Shown here: in pieces, positions 49,936 through 64,000 of the stretch
Position numbering within the stretch: the stretch's first letter is position 1
Layout of the letters: the number at the start of each line of letters is the position of its first letter
Origin: Hybos culiciformis
Taxonomy: Eukaryota > Arthropoda > Insecta > Diptera > Hybotidae
Assembly: GCA_964007475.1 (NCBI GenBank)
Contig: OZ023274.1
Location: 98,279,322 to 98,343,321, forward strand
Reading direction: 5' to 3'
DNA length: 64,000 bases
The notes under the pieces: generated by a model
The model's database searches: none
Seen by the model: the letters and a program-made list of their open reading frames with translations, nothing else
What the model was told of the DNA's origin: nothing
Program-made: the position numbers and the translations under genes

Positions 49936-51679
49936 TTATTTTTATTTACTTTAAAATTTTAGTTTTGTTTTTTTGTTTTTTTATTTTTTTTTACTATAAA
50001 TGAAAAATGAAAAAATATTTAAAAATGGATTAAATTGTAAAAAAAAAATAAATAAAATAGGATATTATTTTATTTTTAAAAGTTTATTTATTAATATTCT
50101 TGGTTTGTTGCCGAGATTTTTTTGTTTTTTTGTCTGAAACACAATTTTGTTTTTTTTTTTATATTATGGTGTGCCGACAGATTGTGAATTTTCTTATTAT
50201 AGTTTTTTTCTTTTAATAATATTTTTGGTTGCTATTTATGTTTATAGGTATCTACATTATATTATGTTGAACAAAAAAAAAAGAAGAGAAAAAAAAAATA
50301 TGAAAATCCGATTTTTGATACTTATAAAATATATATATTTATATATATAAAAGAAAATCCATTATTTTATTATTTGATTTTTTTACCAACTGAAAAAAAA
50401 GGTATATCCTTGGTTCGTTAAAAATATACTTATTTTTTTCCCTGTTTTTGACTTGATTTTTGTTCTGATGTTAAGTTTTTTTTTTCTGTTTATTAAAGCA
50501 CGAATGCCTGCATAAATCTATTGTATACTCTAGGTCTATACATAAAAGTGCAAAGAATATATTTTTTTAAACCATTTACATTTTGTCGTAAATTCTTGTT
50601 GTTTAAAAAAAATAAACAATATAATTTATTGAATCAAAAAAAAAAAAAAAACAAAAAAAATTTCTCTATTCCTACTAATAAAGGCTTCTTTTAAAATGTA
50701 ACCTTGCTGCTGCTGTTAAAGAATAATTGCCATTACAATAATAATGTTAATTCTTATATATAGACAAAAATATAAACATTAACATTTAAAATTTTCTGTA
50801 GAATGAGAAAAATTTATTAAAAAATCAAAATATTGTCGTAAATTTAAAATATCATTATCAATAGTGTGTATTTTTAAGTCAATTTAAAGCTAAAATAATG
50901 ACATTTTTGGAACTAAGATTCTATGTATATGCATTTAGTTAGTACGCCAGGTGTGCCATCTAATGGTCTAATGGTTCAAATTGTGTGTCCCGCCAATAAT
51001 CTCATCCTAATAATGAATTATTGTCCCACTAAGCACTAACAAATTTTTGCTATTTTCGACAGTTTTTTATAAGGTCAAAAGGAAGTTGCTATAATGAAAC
51101 TGATTGAAATTGAATATCATTCGAATAGACGATATATATATTTGAACCTTTTCTTATTAGGTTTTTTTAAACTTTCACCTAAAAAATATAAATTTGTTTC
51201 AAAGTAAATATATTATCAATTAATAAAAATAAAAATTTCTTAGTAGTAAAAATATTCTAAGTCTGGAACTCTAAAACAAAAAAGTGTAAAACAATTGTAA
51301 ATATAATATCGAAATAAAAAGAATTATTATTATTATATTTGAACTTTATAAGTACATAACGATTGACTTGACGAAAATGTTAATTTTACTTTCGAAATTA
51401 TGGCTTTTATTTTGCTGTACAATTCCTAGATCCTCGCTATTAGTTGATCTCTATTTTTATATTCACAGAACAGATAATACAAAAGAAGTTAAATTTTGGA
51501 ACTTTTCACAAGTATACAGAAAATATTGCATAACATTATTTCGTGATAAAGAATGTATCGAATTTTATTGTGTTTCCTAAAATTTGAAATAGCCAATTTT
51601 TAGTGCTTGAATTAAAATTTAATAGATCTGAAAAAATAATAAATTATTTTGAATCTATCTTTTATTTTCCAATTTTTTG
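49936..51679. other. Intergenic or intronic A/T-rich DNA up to the assembly gap
   Basis: Long T runs occur up to about 50350. 50935-51060 is a patch with more G+C, containing AGGTGTGCCATCTAATGG and two TGTCCC-type motifs, with no recognised identity. Open frames at 50147-50350 and 51368-51580 show no homology I recognise. Confidence 0.45.
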
Positions 51680-51879
51680 NNNNNNNNNNNNNNNNNNNNN
51701 NNNNNNNNNNNNNNNNNNNNNNNNNNNNNNNNNNNNNNNNNNNNNNNNNNNNNNNNNNNNNNNNNNNNNNNNNNNNNNNNNNNNNNNNNNNNNNNNNNNN
51801 NNNNNNNNNNNNNNNNNNNNNNNNNNNNNNNNNNNNNNNNNNNNNNNNNNNNNNNNNNNNNNNNNNNNNNNNNNNNNNN
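51680..51879. other. Assembly gap, exactly 200 N
   Basis: There are 200 consecutive N. The round number is a scaffolding convention, so the true size is unknown. Apparent open frames through it are meaningless. Distances and synteny across it are provisional. Confidence 0.99.
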
Positions 51880-52724
51880 AAGGTTTTCGTATATATACAT
51901 CTGATATAGATGTATCATATATACGTATATATTATGTTTTGTGTATAGTTATAAATAACATGTATCTTATGTTATTGTTATTATTATTCTTATTCTTATT
52001 ATTCTTTGGTAAAAATGATGATGATGACTATAATATTTTTCCCTAGATAATAATCAGATTTCAATTTATCAGTATATATATGTGTGTATGTATTTATATT
52101 TATATTATATATGTATAGTACAAATGTTAAAATCATATACAATATTTATTTATATTTTTGTTGCATATTTACTTATATTTATTTTTCTTATTGTGAAAAA
52201 TTTTGTTAAAATTACAAAAGCTTTATTCAATTGAAAATTATTGTAATTTTTTTATGTTTTTGAATTTTTGAAACATAATAATATAAACGAATTATAGAAA
52301 GAAATAAAAATTTGTTTTTTTGATGTTTTTTTTTCAGGTAATTTATCCATTTGGAATAAAAAGTTCTTAAAAACAATTTAAATGTAAAGTTTTGATAATA
52401 ATAATTTAAAGTTGAAAAACCAACAAAAAAAAAGGAATAAATTTCTGTTCCAACACAAAGATTTTATTAAGTTTATTTAAAATTTAAAATTTACTGCTGA
52501 AAAAATATTTACACTAAAATATTATTTTATGGAAAATTTAACTTAAGAGATTCCCAAAAATATTCGGGATGCTGTTAAATTTGTATTATATTACTAAATG
52601 GAAAATATTCATATTATAATTGTTTCTGGCAAGAATTGATAAAAAATTAAGTGTTACAAAAAATTTCGATACCGAAAAAAAAACTCGTTATAGATTCAGC
52701 AATCAAATATAATAGAAAGATTAA
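51880..52724. other. A/T-rich DNA with simple repeats
   Basis: ATT/CTT-type runs at 51966-52000 and ATG repeats at 52013-52028 are present. Nothing else was recognised. Confidence 0.5.
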
Positions 52725-52800
52725 GGTTAGGTTGCACGGGCGGAGGGTTTACAACTCTCCTTGCACTTAGGCCTGTTGGCCCTTTGTACTACAAGAACAT
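52725..52800 (+). repeat. Possible dispersed insect repeat starting AGGTTAGGTTGC
   Basis: A G+C-rich segment, AGGTTAGGTTGCACGGGCGG followed by CACTTAGGCCTGTTGGCC and a T-G-rich tail, stands out sharply. Dispersed repeats of insects, particularly flies, often begin GGTTAGGTT and carry a CACTTAGAC..GTCC motif. The likeness is from memory and partial. The frame 52784-52972 downstream is not recognised. Confidence 0.35.
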
Positions 52801-55800
52801 AACTAAAATTGCATTATATTTTCTAGCAGGATCTACCCAAAATAATGAATTTGTTGAAAAATGTACAGCAAATGATTTGTGGCAAAAGTTGCTACAGCGA
52901 AAGGATAGTTTTATAGCTTTTTTTGTACAAAATTTGTTGCAAATAATCAACAGAATAGATTTTAAAAAGTAAAAGTATCAGTTATTTTTTGTTTTTATGA
53001 CAAAATAGCTATTCTTGCTTAAATTCATTCACTTGTTCGATTTGACATAGCATACGATACAAAAATAGCTGATATTTCAGTGGATACAAAACGAACTTCA
53101 GTAGGTTTTTCTTTTATCAATAATTTTGCCTCAAATTTTCAAATTTTCAAATTATTAAATTTTGTATTCAGTAGAAAAGGTAGATCTAAGCCTAAGCTTT
53201 GCAATATTTATGCAACTTAATTTTCAATAAATAAACAATTTTATAAAAAAAACGAAAGACAATTAGAATTGACAAGCATTTTTAATTGTGTTAAAAAATG
53301 AAATGATTAAAAATTCTAAAACGTTAAATTATACAAGTTTAAACAAATAATAATACAGAGAATAATAAATTGTCGTCCTCCCTTACACAATATGTAAGCT
53401 TTTAATAACTTTTTTTTTATCATCGTATACATTTGTTTTCATTTGAATATTTTTCATTGTGAATTTTAAAGAGGAAACCAACTTTAAAAATCTGAAACCA
53501 TTATTATTTTTCTGTATTCCACCAATGTACTTGAAGGTAATAATAAGCTTTAGAAATAAAACAATTTTTATTTTTATTTTTTTTTTATTCAAAAGCGATC
53601 GTAGAAAACAAAATAAAAAAAATTGTACTTGAAAATAACAATCATTTGACATTTATAAAGTTAAAAAATCAAAGCGGTTATTAGTAGGGGAGTATTTAAG
53701 TTTAGAAATTTCCGAGAATAGAATCATTTTTTCTATACTTAAAAAAAATGTACATATATATTATTTTTTATTATTCAAATATACTAAGTAAAGATGTATT
53801 ATGTATATTGTGTATATTGTGTATAATAATAAATATAATATAGTTGGATTTGGATTAAAAAATTTTCATGATATTTTTTGTATTACGCAAAGATTTGTTA
53901 ATTTATTTATAGAAAAAAAAATTGGAAGAAGGACACAATGAAATTTATGGTTTTTTGTTTTGATACAAAATAGATACTAATCAATTCAATTTTCGACCCT
54001 CAAGGATTTTTTACAGCGTTTCTTTTTTATATACAGGGAAACATAAATCATAATCCTGAAAATTGATCATAAATTTAAATTCAAAAGGAATTATAACAAC
54101 AAAGTAAACATATAAAATTTTTTTTTCTTCACATAAATCATTGTTTCATTGTTAATTATTTTTTCCATTATCTTATGAGTAACTTTTTAGCCAGATTTAA
54201 CTCTAATATTTATTTGCTTTGTTTCGATGACAGCAGTATCAGTCATAACATAATTGAAAATCTGAAATAGTCCAAACCTAGCAAGAATGATGAATAAGCT
54301 ATAGTTATTAAACTTAAAAATTAATCGAACATCAATATGAGAAGCATCTTAATGTATACAGTCTCTCATATGACTGGAGTTTCGGATGTGTCTATAAAGT
54401 ATTATACTAAAAACATAATAATGATTCTCAGTTGGTATCGCCTTATTTATGCGTTGTTTATAGCTACCACAGTAAAGTAATTTTTGGAGAATGTTCCGGA
54501 AACCTATTCACAGCTAATTTTATCTGAAAATAAAAAATAAACTGCAAAAAATATAAAAAAAAAAAATAAATTTTGACAGGAAAGGTATCGTAAAAAAATA
54601 TTATGATAGTTAGGAAACGTAATGAAAAAGAAACAAAAAAATAATTTTGTGAAGTAATGAAATTTTTCAGATATCAAAAAAAAAATAAATTCAATTTTCT
54701 TAATTAATTGAAAATATTTTTAAAAAATTCTTTTTACGAAAAATAAATAAAATTAATATCTTCATTTTCAGTAAATTTGATTAAATATAAATAAAATATT
54801 AACATAGAAAATCGGTTTTTACGGTACCATTTTTTCAGATAGGTAAATTAGCTATAAACAAGGCATTAACCTATATTTCAATCATGTATATGGCCTGAAA
54901 ATTTTATCATTTACATGAAATTGAATATAAATTACATAATAATGTAAAATGACATATATAAAATAATTCTAATTTTTACAATATTTAATATAAAATAAAA
55001 CGAACTGTTTTTATCAGTGAAACTTTGTCCAAAGGTTTGTATAGCTAGATATAAATAAATAATCTATATCCTGAAGTTATTTATAATTTATGTAACATTC
55101 AAATAAATATTCTTCTTCACTATTTTATATATAAAATTATGTATTATGCCAATTCAAGTAACAATGATTTAAATAGAAAATAAAAAGAGCAATTTTCTTC
55201 TCTTTTTTTATTATTATTTTTTATTGATATTTCATTAAGTTTAAAAAATATAAAAAATATGTAATGTCTTCAAGGGCATAAAAAAACATGGTGTATGTAA
55301 AATATGCCTAATAGAAAAATGCCTAATAGAATATGTATTATAAAAATGCTGAGTTTTTTATTATTTCACAGCAAAAATAATAATATTCTTTTCTATATAG
55401 ATACATAGTATAGTCTATAATAGGAAAAAGTCTTTGGCGAACTAAAATAGCAATTTTTTTTTCAAATAAAATGTAACAAAAATAAAAAAAAAATAAAATT
55501 CAACATAAAAATATAATTTTAGACCCATAAAAACATTAAGGAAATTGAAATATCTATAAATATTTAAGTTTTTTTTTTGTTCAATATATTGTTTGCGATG
55601 TTGTGAAACTCTGTACAGAATTTATTTTTACGGTGAAATATTAAAATTTATAAAGAGCAGAAAAAAAAAACAGAATATAAATTTTCCGGTATATGAACAA
55701 AACTTTCCGACATACTAAACACCTGCATATAAGTAGAGAGAATTTTCCAGAAAAATACTTTTGTATACATATAATATGTACTTTATAAAAATACGTTAAA

Positions 55801-56500
55801 TATTTTCTAAACTAAACATTATATATTTCATATTTTCCTTTTTTTAGATGCTTACATTACAAAAATAAAAATAAATAAAATGCACTACTAAATATATCAA
55901 AAATATAAATTTTAAATCCGTTAACTATGTACAAGTATAATACCTGGGATATCACAGTTGGAGATTAAATTTAGTTGGATTATTATGTTATTCCTATAAT
56001 TTTTGTATTTTCTTTCGGAAGGATTAAAGGATATGTTTTTGTCTGTACATTTTATAATGCCTATAAATATAATATAATGTACATTTTTATTGAAATTATA
56101 TCGGAATCGCTGAAAAATGCAATTATTTATAGAGAAGAGTATTAACATACTAACATAATAGCGACTGAATATTTTGAACTAGTCAGAAATTAAAATGATT
56201 CTTAAATTGATTATAAAGTTACATATTTAAAATTTCTATATTTATCACTGACTGGAAAGCACCCGTTTTTTTTTTTTGAACAAGTTTAGAAACTTATATT
56301 TTTTAACAAGTTAAAAAAAAAAAGGTTGCAATATAAATTTAACTTTGAATCTGTTTTTTTTTTTATTATACTATGGTTGGTACATACATTATATGTATAT
56401 TTAGGTTGAAAATATTTCTTACTTTTTTTCTATTTTTTTAAGTATAAAGTTTAAAAGTTAAATTTTATTACAATAATACAAATGTAAGGACAATCGTATG
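52801..56500. other. A/T-rich DNA, nothing firmly recognised
   Basis: 54230-54500 is a little richer in G+C, and TTGTTTATAGCTA there recurs inverted near 54852-54865. No element boundaries could be drawn. Open frames at 53383-53652 and 55921-56148 are not recognisable proteins. Confidence 0.45.
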
Positions 56501-56912
56501 TTCTATATCAGCGTTTCTCAACCTTTTTGCTATAGCGACCTACAAAATATGAGTACAAAATAACGCGACCCTCAATATGAAAATGGTATGCATTGACAAG
56601 TAGAAGAAATGAAAGACAACTTTAAAATGTTTTATTTGTTTTTATTTTAATGGCTTATTTGTTGTTGACAATTATTTGATAATTTGCTAAGTCTGGCTCA
56701 AAGGATTTACTCAATTATCAATGTTAAAACAGCAATCTTTTGAAAAATAAGGTATAGGTTAATTCTTCTTACGTAATCAAAATATTTTATTATTTTTGAA
56801 AAAATATATGTAGCATTTGTAATAGAATTTTTCCATTAAAACGACCCATTGAAAATCTTTCGCGACCCAAATTCGGGTCGCGACCCTAAGGTTGAGAAAC
56901 GCTGTTCTATAT
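56501..56912. mobile_element. Non-autonomous hAT element (56509-56904) with 8-bp target duplication
   Basis: The element is 396 bp with perfect 17-bp terminal inverted repeats CAGCGTTTCTCAACCTT. Both ends go on into GCGACC motifs (AGCGACCTA on the left, a repeated GGGTCGCG on the right). The 8-bp duplication TTCTATAT is intact at 56501-56508 and 56905-56912. The CAG.G.TTCTCAA start and CGCGACCC subterminal motif are those of Charlie-like hATs found widely in animals. There is no transposase. The minus-strand open frame across its right end is not a gene. Confidence 0.95.
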
Positions 56913-59900
56913 AATATGTACAAAGTTAAAAAGTAGGATAAAATATATATTTTTTTTTTATGAATATAGTGTTTTAATAATTTAGGGTTTATTATTTTTA
57001 TGGTGTAATGGCCATGTGCACTGCTTATGTACATATGTAGTATGGTTTTAAAGCTAAATATTTTTTTTTTGCTTTACAAACATATAAAATAACTTACTCT
57101 CAAAAGGATTAATTGAGTCGAAAATTGTGCCATTACATATTTTAAATCAGTTGTAAAAAGTGTTTATTACGTACATACATTTACATATATATACATTTTT
57201 TAATTCATTTGTGTACGTGAGATCTAAATGGAAATAAATTTAAAATAATAAAAAATAAAAATCTAAATTTTTTGAAATTTTTTAATTAGTTTTACATTCA
57301 GTAGTAGCTGTGAGGTATTTCAGTGAATACAAATTTTCCTATATTTATTTAGCATATCTATAAATTTTGAATTCTTTTTTTTTTTACACTCTAAAAAGCT
57401 TTAGGCCAAAATTTTGTTCTACAAAATTTGTATTTTATTATAGGTGAATATATTATTTAATTTAAGTTTTTATTTATTTCGTATTTTAAGGACTTTTTTT
57501 GTAGGCTTACATTTAAAAAAAAAAGGAAAATAAAAATAAAATCAATATATCCATCAAACCGTTCTATTATTTCCAATTGAATGCAAAATAAAATATACAA
57601 AATGATTTTGATTTTTCTTTTTATTTTTTCAATATTATATTTAATTTTGAATTGATATAAAAGTCATTTTCCGGAAGAAATGTCACTGATTTTATTCAGA
57701 AGTATATATAATTATCAATTTTTTTTTATTTTTAACTAAACATCAACGTCATTTTATTATTTACTTCCATTTGTTATTACAAATAAAGAAATAATGCCAG
57801 TTGATACCAAAAAAAATTAAAAATCTTTATAGAACCTATATACAAGAACCTGAAATGTATATTAGAACCTACAAAATATACAAATTGAGATCTTTGTTCT
57901 TAGCAAGAACGTCCCACAAAATAAAGTTTTTCTTTACATTTTTTTACATATGAATATCTTTTTCAGTTATCAATTTTATTGACAACCAATCCAAATATCC
58001 ATATGAAGTCAGACTTAAGTTAAGAAAATCTCAATATCCCGGGATTCATTAAAATTCTCTCTATTTTCCATATTTAAAAACTAAATATTAGTATCAGAAC
58101 TTTGACTTTATGAATCAAAATTAATTTTCTCAAAACGAAAATTTTATGAATTTATTACAGATTTATTTAAAATACACTGAATAGATATAACAAGTACATA
58201 ATATTATTTTATTTTCCCTAGTTTGAAAAATAATAATAAAAAAAAATAAATGAAATAAAAATTTTGCTGAAAGAAAATAAATGAAAAATAAAGAAAAATT
58301 TATAAGCTATTGAATATAAAAAAAAAAAAAAATGTTTTATTTAACTATGGTATTTTTAAATTGCTTTTAAATTGACACACAGTTATACATTTTGAAGCGA
58401 AAAGAAAATGAATGGACTTTGAACTCAATAAGTTATCAGATGGTTTCTGTAGCAATACATAATATATAAAAAAAAATTAATGAATGATATCATTTATATG
58501 CTGAATTATGTATTATATTATAGTTTCAGCAAAAAACTATAAAAATTAATTATTCAAAAGAATATTATAAAGAAACAGAATGCTATTTCAAATATAGTTT
58601 TAGTTAATTTCGTAACTTTTTTATAATTATAAGTATCAGAGAAGTATATCAATTAATCACATTAGAGATATAATATTGTATTATAGGTTAGTAAATCACT
58701 AAAAGTGTCAAATATTACTCGTGTATATTAATATTATTATATACTATAACAACAAGTTTTTATCATTCAAGCGAATTATTTAAAGGTAAAAAATTCTTAT
58801 CATTTATTTCCATCAATTCTTTATTTAGTTTAAGTCGTTATAATTAGATTTACATAAAATATTATATAATTAATGATATCATTGCGGTTGATTGAAATAT
58901 CAGCAATGAAAGTTTTTTTTTCTTGTTAGGCTGTGGAAAATTATAGGTACCTAAAATATATTTAATTTTTAAGGCTAATTTTGTGTGAGTCTAGTTAAAG
59001 TTATCAGATTATTTTCGGTGAATAAAGAATAATAAATGAAAACTTTTACCCAACTACCTTGTCGAGTATATTTCTTTCTCTAAATTTCTTAATTAAAACG
59101 AAAAATAAGAAAGATAACCAAAAAGGACATCAATTGGAAATTGGAAATGCTTGAAAACATTTACTACAAGGTACAATTTACTTTTATTAACTTTTTTTAT
59201 TGTTTTTAATTTTGAACAATTTCTTTGTCTAAACTTTTCTTTTTTTTTTAATTAATTTGATTGATAGGAAATTGTGCAAAAAACAAACAAAAAATGATCT
59301 AGTTATTAATCCTTACAATCTTTAATGTGCTTTGTCAACGAAATTAAGTTTTAAAATTCAAGATAATTGCAAAAAAAAAAAAAATACAAAAATAGAAGAA
59401 AATTTAAGTCATTTTCTTAACAACTTCACATTATATTAAATTCACGTTAAAAAAATTTTTCCTATATTATTTTTTCTTCGAATAATCGATTTTTTTTTCT
59501 CTCTCTCTCTGTTTGCTTTTCAATGTCTTTGATCAATCAAATTAACAAAAAAAAACACAGAAAGAAAGAAAAAATTTCTTTAATTAAAAGAAAAGCATTT
59601 TCTTTTTCTTTTTCTATTTCATTTTTCTTCTTCTTTTTTTTGGTTTCAAATGAAAATACTTGGCGTGACAGAAATTATAAATTATCAAAAATTTATTTTA
59701 TTCAACTTTGTTTTCTTTTTCTATTAATAAACATAAGTGTTTGTGTTTTAATTTTATTTTTCGGTAAATATTAGGACAAAAAGAAAAAGTTAAGGTAGGA
59801 CCTGAATTTATTGGGGTTGGTTTTGTATATTGATTAATTTGTAATTGAAAATGAGATTTTATCGTTATGAAAAAGATTCGAAGAATTTTTTGGTTGATTG

Positions 59901-62900
59901 AAACAAAGAATTTATAATTAATATGTTTTCCATTATTTTTCTACCTACATACATCTTTTAATTTACTACATATTGCATAATATTATGTTCATAATTCAAT
60001 TATACGTTTATGATACTTTTTGATTGAAATCTCACGTTAGTCTTAATGTGATTTAAATGCTATATGGATTTCGTTTTTTTTTTAATTCTTTTTCCGGAAA
60101 AATAGTCGTGGACATATTTAGATTAATATTCAATTTTAAAAATTTTTGGTCTCAGAAGGAAATTAAAATTTCTATTTTCTGGATTAACAAACTGTGCATT
60201 GAAAAGGATAAATTAACAGATATATGTAATTTCAGGCAGGCACTGTAACAGTAATAAAATTTTTTTCTAGAAATCTCAGAAAGTTTCTGTTTGAGTTAAA
60301 ATTTTGAGAAACAAATTTTATAAATTGTATTTTTTCTTCATAATTATTCTTTAAATAAAATTTTAATTTGATATAGAAATTTTCCACCACACTCTAAACG
60401 ATGTCAATAAATTCTCCTTAAAAAAGACACAATATTATTCTACATACAAATTATATAATACATAATTTATCAGAAAATAACGAGTTTCCTGTGAACATAA
60501 AATAATAAAAATACCAAGTAAAGCAATAATAAAATACCTATATAATAATTATATTAAATTTTAATGACATTAGTTTTTAACCTATTAATAAAATAAATTT
60601 TTAAATAAAAATGATTTATAATTGTGCATAAAAATTTCAATTATCACCAATGATTGAAAATTTAATTAAAAAAAAAAAAATAATAATAATTAATTATGGT
60701 AATTAAATTAATTGAGCATTATCGAAGTATGTATTACAAACGTTTTAATAGTAAATCATGCTAACGCTTTATTAACTATTATTTTGTTATTAAATTATAT
60801 ATAACGAATAATATAGTTAACTGTAACCAGTCGGAAAATAATTAAATACCACAATGTTTAGTATGTAGTTAAGATTTATTTTTATATATGCAACGCTTGT
60901 CATAATAAAGCTTAATTTAAATCAGAAAAAACATTATTTAATTTTGGCTGCCACAATGGATTAAAAAGAGTATTCTGATCAGTAGATTACAAGTACTTTA
61001 TGAAATTCCCTTTATTTGTTAATTTGTAATCGGTGTTCCTTGAGAAAATTTTAATTTATTTTAAATTTTAACCATATTTTGATTATTTTGATTTAAATTC
61101 AAAATTCTTAATTGATTTTAATATATAATTTGAAGGAAAAACTTTTAAGGTTTATCCGCCGATTTATATTATACGAATAATTATGAAAAAGTTAAAAATA
61201 TTTAAATTTATTCTTAATTAAACTTTGCTGCGTGATTTTATTAAAAATAAATTAAGTGTTTTACATAATATAATAACTTTATTATACATATATATCTTGT
61301 AAGCGTATTTAGGTAAAGAAAAAAAAAACCAACTTTAATTTTCATTTCTTAGTAAACATGATAATTTATAATTTGCTTAATTTGAGGCAGAGAAGTCAAA
61401 ATAAATTATTGTTGCTATAACATGATTAAGAATTCAGGCACCAAAAAGTTTTTCGTTTTTTTTTTTTTTTTGGCAACAATATTTCCTGACTGTGAAAAAA
61501 GAAAATAAAAATTTACAACAAGTACATAATGTTAATTTGGCAAATTATTGATAACATAGAAAAAAAAAAAAGAAGAAGAAAATAAACCATTTCATATACT
61601 GTTTTTGCTTTCAAGAATGATCAACAGACAACTCAGCTATGAAATAAAATATTACTCAGTTCAATTTTAAAGTTTTTGTTACTTAAATTTTGTTTTTAAG
61701 TTTCGAGGAAAATTGCTTATAATGTAATCGATAAATCTAACTTAACTTATAATCATGAATGAATATTGCATAAAAATTATAGAATTTTTTTGAATTAATG
61801 ATTTTTAAAAATTTCCAAAGTCTGTACTTAATGGAATTTTTATTCAAATTTTTCAATTCTGACATCAATGTGTTAAAAAAAAAAATTCAATTTTATTTTT
61901 TAACAATTTTCAAAAGCAAAATTTATAAAAATCTGTGCATTTTGTTAAACGTACGTATTTAAAATTTTTTTTAATGCAAGAAAAAGATATTTATTAGAAT
62001 AATGTTAATTTTTGGGAAGTCAAGGATAATTAAGAATTGCATTATTGTTATAAAAACACAAAAATAATACATTGTATGTAGAATATCTTTTTTTTTTATA
62101 TTAATTTAACACAAATCCTTAGTTTTTTTTTTTTTTTAATGTACATATACATTAAGTATGTAGAATAACGCCATTTAAAACAACACACATGCAAATTCAA
62201 TGTACCAGAAACCTATATCCATACTCGGTTTTTCATTGTGAATTTGGATGTTTTTTGTTTTCTTTCAATGTTTTGCAGCTAGCATCTCTTAAAAAAAATT
62301 TATATATTTTTTTAAAGTGGTTAATTATTCACAAAACATTACCTTCTTGTGTTTTAAAGTTTAATGTTTAGATAAATGTTTTTGTATAATATTTTTTTTT
62401 TGTTTTTACATGTATTCTAAAAGCATGAACACCGAGCATAAAAATTTACTAAATATTTCAGAAAAAAAAAATTAAACACATTTAAGTTTATTCTCCTGTC
62501 CCAATAACCCAAGGGTGAATGAAATTATTTTTTCTCAAATATAAAAATATAGATATATATTTTTAGTCATTCACATTTTATATAGTAATTTAAAATAATA
62601 ATAATATATGAAATTAGAAAAAGATAACCACAAAGTTAATCTTTTTAAAATTAAGTTTTTCATAAAATTATTAAAATAAATTTTCAATAAATAAAGAAAC
62701 ATCAAAAAAAAAAATTGTTATTAAGTTATTTTATATGGCCAAAGGCCCAAAGTTTATCAATTTTTCAATAGGTAACAAGTTTGAACATCAATATTAGGAA
62801 GAAACTTTTTTTTTACACACATAATTCCGTATAATTTATTGAGTTCGAATGTGATATGATGAACTTAACTTCTAGTTTTGCCGAATAGAATATACATAAG

Positions 62901-64000
62901 TCTCATTATTTTCTAATATTTTTTCCAGCTATTACTCATAAATATTTTATGAATATTTTTCAACTATAAAAAATATATTACTCTACATAAGGTTTTTCAA
63001 TTTAATATTTCAATTATTATATATGCGGTTATAAAAATTGAAGATATTATTATTTTTTGTTCGCTCTAATTATATTTTTTCAATATCTATCAACTTAAAA
63101 AAAAAATACATCTATCTATTGCAATGCTTTTGAACTTTATATATAATCATATATATTTTTCGTATCATAAATGTACCATAAACATTTTTAATAATAATAA
63201 TGTCAAAAAAAAAATAAAAATTTTATACAAAAAATAATAATTAATAGTAGAAAGATTATAATTAAAAATTTATCACATGAATTTTATCTTCCTGAATAAT
63301 ATAAAAAGGAATACAAAATTCAAGGTTCTTGGAGAAAATAAATAAATGTTTGAAATGCAAGTGCATGAAAGATTTTTCTCATTAAAATTGCATTTTCTTA
63401 TTTTTATTTATTTTCGTTGTTTTTTTTTTTTTCTTGTTTTTCTGAGATTTTTCTTTTTAAATTTTTATTATTCTTTTTTTTTTTGTTCTATATAAGAGTA
63501 ATAATTAATTCTACAACATTTCCTTAAACGTAAATTTTTAACAGAGAAATATTTAAGAAATTCTTAAAAAGAAGAATATTTTTTAATAAATAAAAGAATG
63601 TTAATTGAACAATAAATAATTCTTTTAGAGTTTTTTATGTAATTAAATAGTATTGTAATTACAGTACATAAGGACTTAAGTATATTTAAATATCGTAATG
63701 ATTCTAAAGTAATTGTTGAAGAGTTTCTTTCCAGTTACTCGTTAGTTCGAAATCACTTTGAATGAAACTTATTATACAAAGTTATTAAAATGTTGAATTT
63801 CCAATACTTTTCTACGTAAAGAATAAACAGTCTAAGTCCTTAAAATGTAAATAATTACAATTTTAAAAAGGAAATTCTATTTTTAATTCTTTTCAATACA
63901 ATTATGCCATTTTGAAGATCCTTAGTGTAAATGACTGTCGTGTTAATTAGTATATTCTTTATATAATTAATTTATAAGCATAAAAAATACATATTTTATT
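56913..64000. other. A/T-rich DNA, no gene recognised
   Basis: A CT microsatellite lies at 59491-59511, and T runs are frequent. Three AGAACCT motifs at 57832-57880 are a minor repeat. Open frames at 59523-59774, 60057-60248 and 62189-62371 have low-complexity content and no homology I recognise. If catulin starts near 49 kb this is intergenic. A gene on either strand with unrecognised short exons cannot be excluded. Confidence 0.5.

Noticed and set aside
51603..52046. Open frames crossing the run of N
   Set aside because: Artefacts of undefined bases in the assembly gap.
59523..59774. Plus-strand frame starting MSLINQINKKKHRKKEK
   Set aside because: Lysine and phenylalanine runs from A and T tracts; no family or exon signals.

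Overview
The window is eukaryotic, about four-fifths A+T by eye, and almost entirely non-coding. The only confidently identified host coding sequence is one spliced exon on the minus strand (13821-14019). It encodes the N-terminal part of alpha-catulin (CTNNAL1 / alpha-catenin-related protein). The A+T richness, the hAT and Jockey-type transposons and the catulin variant fit an insect. I cannot name the order from sequence alone.

Proposed layout: the window lies within the 5' half of a minus-strand alpha-catulin gene with very large introns. A candidate first coding exon (nine codons, strong donor, CAA-repeat leader) lies at 48642-48668. Its splice phase (0) matches the catulin exon 35 kb downstream at 13821-14019. 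Upstream of it, around 49915-49932, is a compact GC-containing patch with two opposed E2F-like sites that could belong to the promoter. No further catulin exon is recognisable between 1 and 13820, so the next intron would exceed 13.8 kb. The exon 1 link is an inference and needs transcript evidence.

The rest is intron or intergenic DNA carrying well-delimited mobile elements. Four short hAT elements have recognisable terminal inverted repeats (TIRs) and perfect 8-bp target duplications (1051-1602, which still carries a transposase C-terminus; 11097-11475; 14918-15539; 56509-56904). There is a 5'-truncated Jockey-like retrotransposon on the minus strand (21865-23206) and a short remnant of another non-LTR element (34785-34907). 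Two elements are bounded by TTAA and G-rich termini (41891-42607 with a 104-bp near-perfect internal hairpin; 46004-46745). A 1.16-kb inverted-repeat element (44049-45209) contains a pair of tRNA-like sequences facing each other. A palindromic foldback lies at 35004-35287.

Other structure includes a 62-bp tandem array at the left edge, a 30-bp-arm hairpin at 356-424, a two-copy 87-bp repeat at 12361-12534, several microsatellites, and compositional islands of unknown meaning (9000-9240, 25935-26165, 29060-29290, 40060-40300, 50935-51060). An assembly gap of exactly 200 N lies at 51680-51879. I found no bacterial genes, CRISPR arrays, rRNA or intact tRNA.
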